From: Caballeronia sp. M1242
GTDB taxonomy: Bacteria > Pseudomonadota > Gammaproteobacteria > Burkholderiales > Burkholderiaceae
DNA length: 64,000 bases
Assembly: GCF_017220215.1 (NCBI RefSeq)
Contig: NZ_CP071129.1
Coordinates: 868,001-932,000, forward strand
Direction of reading: 5' to 3'
Part shown: positions 34,597 to 44,165 of the stretch, piece by piece
Layout: every line of letters starts with the position of its first letter
Position numbering within the stretch: position 1 is the stretch's first letter
Made by a program: the position numbers and the translations under genes
The notes under the pieces: generated by a model
What the model saw: only the letters and a program-made list of their open reading frames with translations
Databases searched by the model: none
What the model was told of the DNA's origin: nothing

Positions 34597-37500
34597 ATGT
34601 CAGATCCCCGCTTCGTTCATCTCCGCGTCCACTCCGAATTCTCGATTGCCGACGGCATCGTGCGGCTGGACGACGTCGTCAAATCGGCCGCCGAAGACGG
34701 TCAGGGCGCGCTCGCGCTGACCGATCTCGCCAATGCTTTCGGCCTCGTGCGCTTCTATAAGGAAGCGCGCGGCAAGGGCGTGAAGCCCATTGCGGGCTGC
34801 GACGTCTGGATCACGAATCCCGCCGACCGCGACAAGCCTTCGCGCCTGTTGCTGCTCGTGCGCGACAAGACCGGCTATCTGAATCTGTGCGAACTTCTGA
34901 GCCGCGCGTGGCTCACGAACCAGTATCGCGGCCGCGCGGAAGTGATGGTCGAATGGCTCGAAGAAGGGCTCGCTGAGGGGCTGCTGGCGCTGTCGGGCGC
35001 GCAGACCGGCGACATCGGCATGGCATTCGCGGCGGGCAACACCGCGAGCGCGGAGCGCCACGCCGAGCGCTGGGCGAAGCTCTTTCCGAACGCGTTTTAT
35101 ATCGAATTGCAGCGCGCCGGCCAGCCCGGCGAGCAGGCGTACATTCTGGAGGCCGTCGCGCTCGCCGCGAAGCTGCGCCTGCCGGTCGTCGCCACGCATC
35201 CGCTGCAGTTCATGACGCCGGACGACTACACTGCGCACGAAGCGCGCGTGTGCATTTCCGAGGGCGACATTCTCGCCAATCCGCGCCGCCAGAAGCGTTT
35301 CACGACCGAGCAGTATTTCCGCACGCAGGACGAGATGTGCGCGCTTTTCGCGGACATTCCGTCGGCGCTCGCGAATACCGTCGAGATCGCCAAACGCTGC
35401 AATCTCACGCTCGAACTCGGCAAGCCGAAGCTGCCGCTTTTCCCGACGCCCGACGGCATGTCGCTCGACGACTACCTCGTGCAGTTGTCGAAGGAAGGCC
35501 TCGAAGTGCGGCTCGCGCAGCTCTACCCGGAAGAGGCCGAGCGCGACGCGCAGCGCGACACGTATTACAAGCGGCTCGACTTCGAGTGCGGGACCATCAT
35601 CAAGATGGGCTTTCCGGGCTACTTCCTGATCGTCGCCGACTTCATCATGTGGGCGAAGAACAATGGCGTGCCGGTCGGCCCGGGGCGCGGCTCGGGCGCG
35701 GGTTCGCTCGTCGCTTATGCGCTCGGCATTACGGATCTCGACCCGCTGCGCTACAACCTGCTCTTCGAACGCTTCCTGAATCCGGAACGCGTGTCGATGC
35801 CCGACTTCGACATCGACTTCTGTCAGGAAGGGCGCGACCGCGTCATTCAGTACGTGAAGGGCAAGTACGGCGCGGACGCCGTCTCGCAGATCGCGACCTT
35901 CGGCACGATGGCGGCGAAGGCGGCGGTGCGCGACATCGGCCGCGTGCTCGATCTCGGCTACATGTTCACGGACGGCATTGCGAAGCTCATTCCGTTCAAG
36001 CCGGGCAAGCACGTGACCATCGCGGACGCGATGAAGGAAGAGCCGGCGCTTCAGGAGCGTTTCGACACCGAAGACGAAGTGCATCAGTTGCTCGAGCTCG
36101 CGCAGCGCGTCGAGGGCTTGACGCGAAATGTGGGCATGCACGCGGGCGGCGTGCTGATCGCGCCCGGCAAGCTCACCGATTTCTGCCCGCTCTATACGCA
36201 GGGCGAGGACGGCGGCGTCGTCAGCCAGTACGACAAGGACGACGTGGAAGCCGTCGGCCTCGTGAAGTTCGACTTTTTGGGTCTAACCACGCTCACGATT
36301 CTCGACTGGGCCGAACGCTATATCCGCCGGCTCGATCCGTCGAAGGAGAATTGGAGTCTCGGGCAGGTGCCGCTGGACGATCCGGCTTCGTTCACCATCC
36401 TCAAGAAAGCGAACACCGTCGCCGTGTTCCAGCTGGAAAGCCGCGGCATGCAGGGCATGCTGAAGGACGCGCAGCCGGACCGCTTCGAGGACATCATCGC
36501 GCTGGTGGCGCTGTATCGCCCGGGCCCGATGGACCTGATCCCGAGCTTCTGCGCACGCAAGCACGGGCGCGAGATCGTCGAGTATCCGGACCCGCGCGTC
36601 GAGCCTGTCCTGAAAGAGACCTACGGCATCATGGTCTATCAGGAGCAGGTGATGCAGATGGCGCAGATCATCGGCGGCTACTCGCTCGGCGGCGCGGACT
36701 TGCTGCGTCGCGCGATGGGCAAGAAGAAGCCCGAGGAAATGGCGAAGCACCGCGAGATTTTCGCGGAAGGCGCGGCCAAGAACGGCCTCACGCGCGAGAA
36801 GTCCGACGAAATCTTCGACTTGATGGAGAAGTTCGCGGGCTACGGCTTCAACAAGTCGCACGCGGCGGCGTATGCGCTGCTCGCGTATTACACGGCGTGG
36901 CTCAAGGCGCATCATCCGGCGGAATTCATGGCGGCCAACATGTCGCTCGCCATGGACGACACCGACAAGGTGAAGATCCTTTTCGAGGATTGCATCGCCA
37001 ACGGCATGACCGTACTGCCGCCGGACATCAATCAGTCGGCGTATCGCTTCGAACCGGTCGCGGAGGCGGACGGCAAGCGCTCGCGGACCATCCGCTATGG
37101 TCTCGGCGCCGTGAAGGGCAGCGGCCAGAACGCGATCGAAGAGATCCTGCGGGCGCGCGAAGACGGCGCATTCACCGACCTGTTCGATTTCTGTGAGCGC
37201 ATCGACCGGCGCGTCGTGAACCGGCGCACGGTAGAGGCGCTGATTCGCGCGGGCGCGTTCGACGCGCTGCACGCCAATCGCGCGCAACTGCTCGCATCGG
37301 TGCCGCTCGCGATGGAAGCCGCCGAACAGGCCGCCGCCAACGCGATGCAGGCGGGCCTCTTCGACATGGGCGACACGCCGCTGCAGAAGCACGAACTCGT
37401 CGACGAGCCTGCGTGGTCGGACAAGAAGCGTCTGCAGGAAGAAAAGACGGCGCTCGGCTTCTATCTGTCGGGGCATCTTTTCGACGCCTACAAGGGCGAA

Positions 37501-38112
37501 GTGCGCCGCTTCGTGCGCCAGAAGATCGGCGAGCTGAAGGAAGGGCGCGACAAGCTCATCGCGGGCGTGATTTCGTCCATGCGCACGCAGATGACTCAGC
37601 GCGGCAAGATGCTGATCGTCAATCTCGACGACGGCACCGGCCAGTGCGAGGTGACCGTGTTCAACGAGCAGTTCGAAGCGAACAAGGCGCTTTTCAAGGA
37701 AGACGAACTGCTGGTGGTGCAGGGGCAGGCGCGCAACGACGCGTTCACGGGCGGCATCCGCTTCACCGTCGATACGGCGATGGATCTGGAGCGCGCGCGT
37801 AGCCGCTACGCGCAGTCGGTGAAGGTGGAGATGAACGGCAATGCGGATGCATTGCGGCTGCGTCGCGTGCTGGAGGCGCATGCGGCAGGCGAACAGGCCG
37901 CGCCGCCGCCGATACCCGTCAGGGACAACGGCCGTCAGCGTCAGAGCGCTGCGCCGATTCCGAATGGACTCAACGTGAGCATCGTTTATCGCAGCGAGCA
38001 CGCGGAAGGCGAAGTGCGTTTAGGCGACGCGTGGCGCGTCAAGCCGACCGACGATCTCATCAGCGCGCTGCGCGGGGAGTTCGCGGGGAGTGAAATCGAG
38101 ATTGTTTATTGA
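34597..38112 (+). CDS. dnaE: DNA polymerase III alpha subunit
   Basis: The 1171-residue replicative polymerase. The PHP domain opens FVHLRVHSEFSIADG; the polymerase active site has acidic residues at 403 and 405 in MPDFDIDF, aligned with Asp401 and Asp403 of E. coli, plus the GPGRGSGAGSL loop. The helix-hairpin-helix and OB domains lie near the C-terminus (RGKMLIVNLDDGTGQCEVTVF). An in-frame ATG at 34582 gives five more residues; 34597 begins the family-typical head. The stop overlaps the end of a convergent glycosyltransferase gene by 7 bases. Confidence 0.98.
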   Translation: MSDPRFVHLRVHSEFSIADGIVRLDDVVKSAAEDGQGALALTDLANAFGLVRFYKEARGKGVKPIAGCDVWITNPADRDKPSRLLLLVRDKTGYLNLCELLSRAWLTNQYRGRAEVMVEWLEEGLAEGLLALSGAQTGDIGMAFAAGNTASAERHAERWAKLFPNAFYIELQRAGQPGEQAYILEAVALAAKLRLPVVATHPLQFMTPDDYTAHEARVCISEGDILANPRRQKRFTTEQYFRTQDEMCALFADIPSALANTVEIAKRCNLTLELGKPKLPLFPTPDGMSLDDYLVQLSKEGLEVRLAQLYPEEAERDAQRDTYYKRLDFECGTIIKMGFPGYFLIVADFIMWAKNNGVPVGPGRGSGAGSLVAYALGITDLDPLRYNLLFERFLNPERVSMPDFDIDFCQEGRDRVIQYVKGKYGADAVSQIATFGTMAAKAAVRDIGRVLDLGYMFTDGIAKLIPFKPGKHVTIADAMKEEPALQERFDTEDEVHQLLELAQRVEGLTRNVGMHAGGVLIAPGKLTDFCPLYTQGEDGGVVSQYDKDDVEAVGLVKFDFLGLTTLTILDWAERYIRRLDPSKENWSLGQVPLDDPASFTILKKANTVAVFQLESRGMQGMLKDAQPDRFEDIIALVALYRPGPMDLIPSFCARKHGREIVEYPDPRVEPVLKETYGIMVYQEQVMQMAQIIGGYSLGGADLLRRAMGKKKPEEMAKHREIFAEGAAKNGLTREKSDEIFDLMEKFAGYGFNKSHAAAYALLAYYTAWLKAHHPAEFMAANMSLAMDDTDKVKILFEDCIANGMTVLPPDINQSAYRFEPVAEADGKRSRTIRYGLGAVKGSGQNAIEEILRAREDGAFTDLFDFCERIDRRVVNRRTVEALIRAGAFDALHANRAQLLASVPLAMEAAEQAAANAMQAGLFDMGDTPLQKHELVDEPAWSDKKRLQEEKTALGFYLSGHLFDAYKGEVRRFVRQKIGELKEGRDKLIAGVISSMRTQMTQRGKMLIVNLDDGTGQCEVTVFNEQFEANKALFKEDELLVVQGQARNDAFTGGIRFTVDTAMDLERARSRYAQSVKVEMNGNADALRLRRVLEAHAAGEQAAPPPIPVRDNGRQRQSAAPIPNGLNVSIVYRSEHAEGEVRLGDAWRVKPTDDLISALRGEFAGSEIEIVY

Positions 38113-38873
38113 TGCGTGCGCCGGCTCAGATAGGCCAGCTTCACGAATCGGTAGTACACCGTCTGGGCGTTGAAGACAGCGATCATGAAACCCGAGCGCC
38201 CGTCGAGAAAACCGCGCCGGAGCACGTAGGTTCTTACGAAGGCCCATAGGCCGCGCGTCACGGCCATGCCGAGACTGGCGCGCTTGCCGGCTGCATGGCG
38301 TTGTCGTGCGCCGGCCGTCGAATAAGCGTCGAGCTTGCGCAGGACCGTTTCGAAGTCTTCGTAGGAGTAGTGCAGCAGCTTGCCTTCGAGCCGCGCCACC
38401 GCCGTGCCCGGCGCCACGACGAGCCGTTCATGCACGAGATCGTCGGAGAAGCGCGCCGTGCCGCGCCTGAAAAGCCGGGGAATCCAGTCGGGGTACCAGC
38501 CGCTGTGCCGGATCCAGTCGCCGCAAAAGCTGGAGAGCCGATCTATCGCGTAGACGTCCGCGTCCGGCTTCGCGATGGCGCGCCGAATGGCGGCGGCAAG
38601 CTCGGGCGTCACAACTTCGTCGGCGTCTATCGATAGCACCCAGTCGGTCGAGAGCGCGTCGAGCGCGCGATTCTTCTGCGGCCCGAAGCCGGGCCAGTCG
38701 GGCGCGCTCACCACGCGTGCGCCATGTTTGCGCGCGATATCGGCGGTCCCGTCGGTGCTGCCGCCGTCGATGACGACGATATCGTCGGCGAACGATACGG
38801 ATTCAAGGCATTGCGCGAGCCGCGCCGCTGCATTGTGCGTGATGATGGCGATGCCGAGGCTGTCGTGCGTCAT
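38106..38873 (-). CDS. Family 2 glycosyltransferase (WaaE-like, LPS core)
   Basis: A 255-residue GT-A fold sugar transferase. The donor-binding region reads [20 protein letters not shown], followed by [11 protein letters not shown] and the metal-binding DxD as LSIDADEV. The architecture and the divergent position beside msbA and waaC match WaaE/KdtX-type beta-1,4-glucosyltransferases of the lipopolysaccharide core. The ATG at 38873 starts the domain; the open frame extends much further upstream but without conserved sequence. Sugar specificity is inferred. Confidence 0.85.
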   Translation of the reverse strand: MTHDSLGIAIITHNAAARLAQCLESVSFADDIVVIDGGSTDGTADIARKHGARVVSAPDWPGFGPQKNRALDALSTDWVLSIDADEVVTPELAAAIRRAIAKPDADVYAIDRLSSFCGDWIRHSGWYPDWIPRLFRRGTARFSDDLVHERLVVAPGTAVARLEGKLLHYSYEDFETVLRKLDAYSTAGARQRHAAGKRASLGMAVTRGLWAFVRTYVLRRGFLDGRSGFMIAVFNAQTVYYRFVKLAYLSRRTHQ

Positions 38874-39081
38874 GTCGTCGGACCGAAGCGCCCGTTCGGG
38901 CTGCGTTGTTCGTGGCGCGTATTGTAGAACCAACGACCGGCCAGGCGCGTGCCTTCCTGAGGCCCGCCCGCCCGGCGGTTTACAATGGCGGATTGTTGTG
39001 GCGTCCGGCGTTACCCGCGGGCGCGGCCTTCTTCCTGGCTGGCGGGTGCGGCGGCCGGGGCATCGCAACGCAGAGGACGAT

Positions 39082-40878
39082 TTGAGCGAGAACTCGAGCG
39101 GAAAGCAGACACTGAGAAAGACCATCGGGGAAGGCAGCACGACGACGCCTGCAGCCGTCATGAAGCGGCTCTGGCCGTATCTGCGGCCGCTCATGGGCAT
39201 CGTGCTCCTCGGACTCGTGGCGATGGGCTTCGTCGCGGCCAGCGAAGCCGGCATTCCCATGCTGCTCAAGCCGCTGCTCGACCACGGTTTCGGCACCCGA
39301 GGCAGCGAGAGCGCCAAGTGGATCGTGCCCGTCGCGGTGATCGGCCTCGCGCTCGTGCGAGGCGTCGCGCAATACGCGTCGGGGTATCTGCTCTCGTACG
39401 TGTCGAACAAGATCCTGTTGCAACTGCGGCTCCAGATGTTCGAGCGCATGATTCACACGAGCGCAGGCTTCTTTCAGCGCGAGACGGCGAGCACGGTCAT
39501 CAACGCGATCGTGTTCGAGGTCAACCAGATCCTGCAAGTGCTGTCGAGCGTCGTCGTCACCCTCGTGCGCGATTCGCTCACGGTCGTGTTCCTGCTCGGC
39601 TACCTCTTCATTCTCAACTGGCGGCTCACGCTGATCGTCGCGCTTATCCTGCCGGGCATCGGCTGGCTCGTGTCGAAGATCAACCGGCGCTTGCGGCGTC
39701 TGAACCGCGAGCATCAGATGCTCACGAACGACCTCTCCTACATCGTCGAAGAGACGGTGGGCGGCTACAAGGTCGTCAAGGTCCACAACGGCGAGCCGTA
39801 CGAGATCGGGCGCTTCACCGAAATGAGCAGCCGCCTGCGCGGTTACGCCATGCGCATGCAGGTGTCGGGCGGTCTCGCTCAGCCGCTCACGCAGTTTCTC
39901 GCTTCCATCGCGCTCGCCATCGTCATCACGATCGCCGTGCTGCAATCCGCGAGCGATCAGACGACGGTCGGCGGCTTCGTGGCGTTCGTCACGTCGATGC
40001 TGCTCGTCATTTCGCCGCTCAAGCATCTGATCGACGTGAACCAGCCGCTGCAGCGAGGCATGACGGCGGCGGAACTCATCTTCGGTCTTATCGACGAGCC
40101 GCCGGAGCCGGCGGGCGGCGGGCGGCGGCTCGACCGCGCGCAGGGCAGCATCGAGTTTCGCAACGTCTCGTTCAACTACGGCACGCAGGAGCGCGCCACG
40201 CTGGATCACGTTTCGTTCAAGGTCGCGCCGGGAGAAATGGTCGCGCTCGCCGGTCCGTCGGGCAGCGGCAAGACCACGCTCGTTAATCTGTTGCCGCGCT
40301 TCTTCGATCCGGCCGAGGGCGAAGTGCTCGTCGACGGCGTCCCGCTTACCGACTACGCGTTGGCCGATCTGCGCTCGCAGATGGCGATGGTGAGTCAGGA
40401 CGTCGTGCTCTTCAACGACAGCATCGCCGCGAACGTCGCCTACGGCACGGTGCCGGATCGCGACCGCGTGCTCGCGGCGCTGGCGGCCGCGAATCTGGCC
40501 GATGTCGTCGCTTCCATGCCGGACGGCATCGACACCTTGATCGGCGGCAACGGCATGCGTTTGTCGGGCGGGCAGCGCCAGCGCCTTGCCATCGCGCGCG
40601 CCATCTACAAGAACGCGCCGATCCTGATTCTCGACGAAGCCACGTCCGCGCTCGATTCGGAATCCGAGCGGCACGTTCAGTCCGCGCTGGAAACGCTGAT
40701 GAAGGGGCGCACCACGCTCGTCATCGCGCACCGGCTTTCGACCATCGAGCGGGCGGACCGCATCCTGGTGCTGGAGGCGGGCAAGATCGCAGAGCAGGGC
40801 AGCCACGCGGAACTGTTGCGCCACAACGGGCTCTACGCGCATCTTCATCGCATCCAGTACCAGCAGCAGGCGGCCTGA
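39082..40878 (+). CDS. msbA: Lipid A-core flippase MsbA
   Basis: A 598-residue half-transporter that flips lipid A-core across the inner membrane. Six helices lie in the first 330 residues; the nucleotide-binding domain has Walker [11 protein letters not shown] near residue 391, signature [14 protein letters not shown] and Walker [13 protein letters not shown]. The TTG at 39082 is chosen as start because AGAGGA lies just upstream and the length fits the family; a later ATG at 39160 is the alternative. It begins the plus-strand LPS core operon. Confidence 0.93.
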   Translation: MSENSSGKQTLRKTIGEGSTTTPAAVMKRLWPYLRPLMGIVLLGLVAMGFVAASEAGIPMLLKPLLDHGFGTRGSESAKWIVPVAVIGLALVRGVAQYASGYLLSYVSNKILLQLRLQMFERMIHTSAGFFQRETASTVINAIVFEVNQILQVLSSVVVTLVRDSLTVVFLLGYLFILNWRLTLIVALILPGIGWLVSKINRRLRRLNREHQMLTNDLSYIVEETVGGYKVVKVHNGEPYEIGRFTEMSSRLRGYAMRMQVSGGLAQPLTQFLASIALAIVITIAVLQSASDQTTVGGFVAFVTSMLLVISPLKHLIDVNQPLQRGMTAAELIFGLIDEPPEPAGGGRRLDRAQGSIEFRNVSFNYGTQERATLDHVSFKVAPGEMVALAGPSGSGKTTLVNLLPRFFDPAEGEVLVDGVPLTDYALADLRSQMAMVSQDVVLFNDSIAANVAYGTVPDRDRVLAALAAANLADVVASMPDGIDTLIGGNGMRLSGGQRQRLAIARAIYKNAPILILDEATSALDSESERHVQSALETLMKGRTTLVIAHRLSTIERADRILVLEAGKIAEQGSHAELLRHNGLYAHLHRIQYQQQAA

Positions 40879-40949
40879 CGTATCGTCGGCCGCATCCGAC
40901 ACTCGCCTTTGCCGAACGACCGGTTCCACCACATGCAAGCGATCGCAGA

Positions 40950-41918
40950 ATGAAGCGGGTTTTGATAGTGAAAGTCAGCTCACTGGGCGACGTGATTCAG
41001 GCGCAGGCCGTCGTCGGCGACCTGCATCGCGCATTTCCCGGCGTGCAAGTGGATTGGGCGGTGGATGAAAACTTCGCCGATATCCCGCGCTGGAATCCCG
41101 GCGTCGCGCGCGTGCTGTGCGCGCCGTTGCGCCGCTTCAAGAAAGCTCGCAATCTCGCGGATCTGCAAGCCATCTGGTCGTCGATTCTCGACTTGCGGCG
41201 CGAACGCTATGACGCGATCTTCGACCTGCACGGCGTCTACAAGAGCGCGATCATCTCTTTTCTCGCACGTTCGCGGCGCCGCTTCGGCTATGCGAACGTC
41301 AACCTCGGCGAGCGCGGCGCCGCGTTCGCGTACACGCATCGCTTCGCGCCGCGTCACGATGCGAATGCGTGGCAGGGCATGCGCCAGACGCTCGCCGACA
41401 CGCTAGGTTATTCCATCGACGCCGCTCCGCCCAGCGTGTTCGCCATTCCGAAGCCGGCAAAGCCGCTCGCGGTGAGGGCCGACGTGCCTTTCGCGCTGTT
41501 GTTCCACGCGACGTCGAAGCCGGAGAAGAAATGGCCGGTCGAGAACTGGATAGCGGTGGCGAAGGCTATCGGCGAGCAAGGCATGACGCCCCTTCTGCCG
41601 TGGGGCTCGGATGCCGAACGCCTGGACGCGGAAGCCATCGCCGAGGGCTTGTCGAGCGCACACGTGCTGCCGAAGCTGAGCATCGAGGAGGTCGCGCAGC
41701 ACATTGCGCGCGCGGCGCTCGTCGTCGGCACCGACACGGGCCTCGTGCACCTCGCAAGCGAACTTCGGCGACCGACCGTGATGATATTCAGCGCGACCTC
41801 GCGGCCGCTTTTCGGCGTGGATGTTCCCGGCTTGTCCGTTTCAGTCGGCGACAGCGGTCATCCGCCATCGGTCGATCAGGTGCTTTCATCCATTGATTCA
41901 GTGAGACAGCGTCGTTGA
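40950..41918 (+). CDS. waaC: Lipopolysaccharide heptosyltransferase I
   Basis: A 322-residue GT9 enzyme that adds the first heptose to Kdo of the LPS inner core on the cytoplasmic side. The head MKRVLIVKVSSLGDVIQAQ is diagnostic, with HATSKPEKKWPVENWIAVA and VGTDTGLVHLASEL-type motifs forming the donor site. It lies 71 bases after msbA, and its stop overlaps the TTG start of the next transferase (TTGA). Confidence 0.94.
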   Translation: MKRVLIVKVSSLGDVIQAQAVVGDLHRAFPGVQVDWAVDENFADIPRWNPGVARVLCAPLRRFKKARNLADLQAIWSSILDLRRERYDAIFDLHGVYKSAIISFLARSRRRFGYANVNLGERGAAFAYTHRFAPRHDANAWQGMRQTLADTLGYSIDAAPPSVFAIPKPAKPLAVRADVPFALLFHATSKPEKKWPVENWIAVAKAIGEQGMTPLLPWGSDAERLDAEAIAEGLSSAHVLPKLSIEEVAQHIARAALVVGTDTGLVHLASELRRPTVMIFSATSRPLFGVDVPGLSVSVGDSGHPPSVDQVLSSIDSVRQRR

Positions 41919-43054
41919 AGATTCTTTTCACTAACTTCCATTACGGCCGCGGTGGCGGCCACGATACGTATATCGTCGCAATCGCACGCGGGCTGTCTGT
42001 CGGCCATCAGGTCTTCATCGCGGCGCCGGGATCTAGTCGTCTCTATGAACATGCGTGCGCGGTGAAAGGCGTCACGGCCGTGCCGATGGAATTTCCCGCG
42101 AAGCTAAAGGACGTCTCGCGCATGCGCGCGGCGTGGCGCGCGCTGCGAGCGCTGCTTCAGCGCGAGCAATTCGATGTCATACACGTGAACGGCTCGCCGG
42201 ACCACCGCCTGCTGTTGCTCGTCATGTTGCGCTGGAAGGGCCCGCGGCCGCGTATCGTTTTCACGAAGCACAACTCCATCGCCATCAAGAGCGACTTCCT
42301 GACCCGGCTGCGCGCGACCCGCGCGACGGACGAAGTGATCGCCGTGTCGGATTCCACGGCGGAACTCGTGCGGAAATCGGTGTACGCACATTGTCCGCTG
42401 ACGGTGGTGAAAAACGGCATCGACATGGAAAAATATGCGCCGCGCGATGCCACAAGCGCCGCTGCGAAGCGGCTGGCGATGCTCGGTCCGGATCGCGCGA
42501 GGCGGCTCGTGCTCGGCACCGTCACCGGCTTCGACTCGTACAAGGGAACAATGGACATGATCGCGGCCGTCGCGGGCCTTCCGGGCGAAGAGCGCGAACA
42601 GGTGATCGTGGTCGTGGTCGGCACTGAGCCGAATGAGGAGCAACGGCGGACCATCGACGATCTCGGCATGCGAGACAGTGTGCACGTCGTCGGATTCGTG
42701 GAGAACGTGCCGGACTATATCGCCGCGTTCGACATTGGTTTCGTGCTTTCGTATGCCGTGGAGACGGTGTCGTTCGCCTGCCGCGAAATGATGGCGATGC
42801 GCAAGCCCGTAATGGTCACGCGTTACGCGGGCCTGCCTGAGAATATCGACGACGGCATCGACGGCTGGATCGTCGAGCCACGCGACGTAAGTGGCATCGA
42901 GGCGGTACTGCGTGAGATCGTCGCCGATCGCGCGCGCCTGCCGGTGATGGGCGCTCGTGCGCACGAGAAAGCCGTACGCGAGTTTTCGAGCGACCGCTTC
43001 GTCGCGGAGACCGAGGCGGTGTATCGGCGTGCCACGACGGCGCTCGCCGGCTGA
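41915..43054 (+). CDS. Family 4 glycosyltransferase, LPS core
   Basis: A 379-residue GT-B enzyme. The N-terminal half opens ILFTNFHYGRGGGHDTYIVAIARGL; the C-terminal half has the donor-binding VGFVENVPDYIAAFDIGFVLS and an ETVSFACREMMAMRKPVMVT motif, a GT4-type E-x7-E region. It starts at a TTG at 41915 overlapping the waaC stop. Acceptor and sugar are unknown, but the waaC neighbour places it in core oligosaccharide synthesis. Confidence 0.87.
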   Translation: MKILFTNFHYGRGGGHDTYIVAIARGLSVGHQVFIAAPGSSRLYEHACAVKGVTAVPMEFPAKLKDVSRMRAAWRALRALLQREQFDVIHVNGSPDHRLLLLVMLRWKGPRPRIVFTKHNSIAIKSDFLTRLRATRATDEVIAVSDSTAELVRKSVYAHCPLTVVKNGIDMEKYAPRDATSAAAKRLAMLGPDRARRLVLGTVTGFDSYKGTMDMIAAVAGLPGEEREQVIVVVVGTEPNEEQRRTIDDLGMRDSVHVVGFVENVPDYIAAFDIGFVLSYAVETVSFACREMMAMRKPVMVTRYAGLPENIDDGIDGWIVEPRDVSGIEAVLREIVADRARLPVMGARAHEKAVREFSSDRFVAETEAVYRRATTALAG

Positions 43055-43102
43055 CGCGCTCGGTCATCGTTATCTTCAGTGTCCAACAGGGTGCCCAACT
43101 CA

Positions 43103-44107
43103 ATGCCGAAGCCGGTCATTCACCTCATCAACGGATTCATGAATGAATACGGCGGCAGCGAGCAGGAAGCCCTGCATCTCGCGCGTCTGTTGAGGGACCG
43201 CAGCGAGCTGTCGCTGTGGTCGCCTTCGTCGCGGTGCTCGCCGGAGCTGGCCCGTCGCCACGGGATTCGACGCATCCGCATGGGTATCGGCGGGGCGAAC
43301 CGTCCTCACGGCGGTACGTTCGTCTTCGTCGGCACGCACTGGCGCAACAGGCTGTGGCCATATCTGAGCCGGGCGCCGCAACGCCTGATCTATGTCTTCA
43401 ACACTTTTCACCCGAAGATACTGACGCTTACCGCGACGCATCGGCCGATGCTTCGCTGGCCGCGGACCGAGTACGTTTTCATTTCCGAGTTTCAGCGAAA
43501 GCTGCTCGGCGTGGAAGGGGAGGTGCAGCCTTCTCCTATCGACATCGCACGGTTCACGCCCTTGTCTCGGCCGCGGTCCGGTGGACGGCTCGTCATCGGG
43601 CGCCTGAGCCGCGACACGCTCGACAAGCACGATCTCGACGACGTGCCGCTCTATCGCGCGTGGGCCGACGGGGGCGCGGACATACGGCTCCAGGGCGCGA
43701 CGAGTCTGCGCGCGGCGGCGGCAGGCGCGCTCACTGGTACACCGCACGTCGAGATCCTGCCCGAAGGGGCAATTGCGGCAGTCGACTTTCTGCGCAGCAT
43801 CGATGTCTTTTATTATCGGACGGGCGCCCATGTGGAAACGTTCGGGCGCGTCGTCCTTGAAGCCATGGCATGCGGCCTGCCGGTGGTATGTCACCGGCGC
43901 GGCGGGTACGCAGACTGGATTCGGCATGGCGAGAACGGCTTCTTGTTCGATACGACCGAGCAAGCGCGCGGGCTCGTCGACGGCTTGCTCGCGGATCCTG
44001 CGCTGCGTGCATCGATCGGGGAACGCGCTCGTCGCACGGTCGAATCGCTATATTCCGATGAAGCGTTACGACACCGCGCAGACTTCTATTTGCGACCGGC
44101 GCAGTGA
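43103..44107 (+). CDS. Family 4 glycosyltransferase, LPS core
   Basis: A 334-residue GT-B transferase. The head KPVIHLINGFMNEYGGSEQEA is the GT4 acceptor-side loop, and the C-terminal half has TFGRVVLEAMACGLPVVCHRRGGYADWI, a clear GT4 motif, ending in a helix. The ATG at 43103 is preferred; GTG codons at 43079 and 43091 in the same frame would add a short head. It sits between another GT4 gene and the ligase gene. Confidence 0.87.
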   Translation: MPKPVIHLINGFMNEYGGSEQEALHLARLLRDRSELSLWSPSSRCSPELARRHGIRRIRMGIGGANRPHGGTFVFVGTHWRNRLWPYLSRAPQRLIYVFNTFHPKILTLTATHRPMLRWPRTEYVFISEFQRKLLGVEGEVQPSPIDIARFTPLSRPRSGGRLVIGRLSRDTLDKHDLDDVPLYRAWADGGADIRLQGATSLRAAAAGALTGTPHVEILPEGAIAAVDFLRSIDVFYYRTGAHVETFGRVVLEAMACGLPVVCHRRGGYADWIRHGENGFLFDTTEQARGLVDGLLADPALRASIGERARRTVESLYSDEALRHRADFYLRPAQ

Positions 44108-44165
44108 ACAAGAGAATCGAGGCGGACGCGACGACGCCCGAAAAACGGGGTAGCGGAACAACATA

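Noticed and set aside
34600..36141. Antisense frame in dnaE (513 residues)
   Set aside because: Typical high-GC mirror of a conserved gene; composition and lack of start signals argue against coding.
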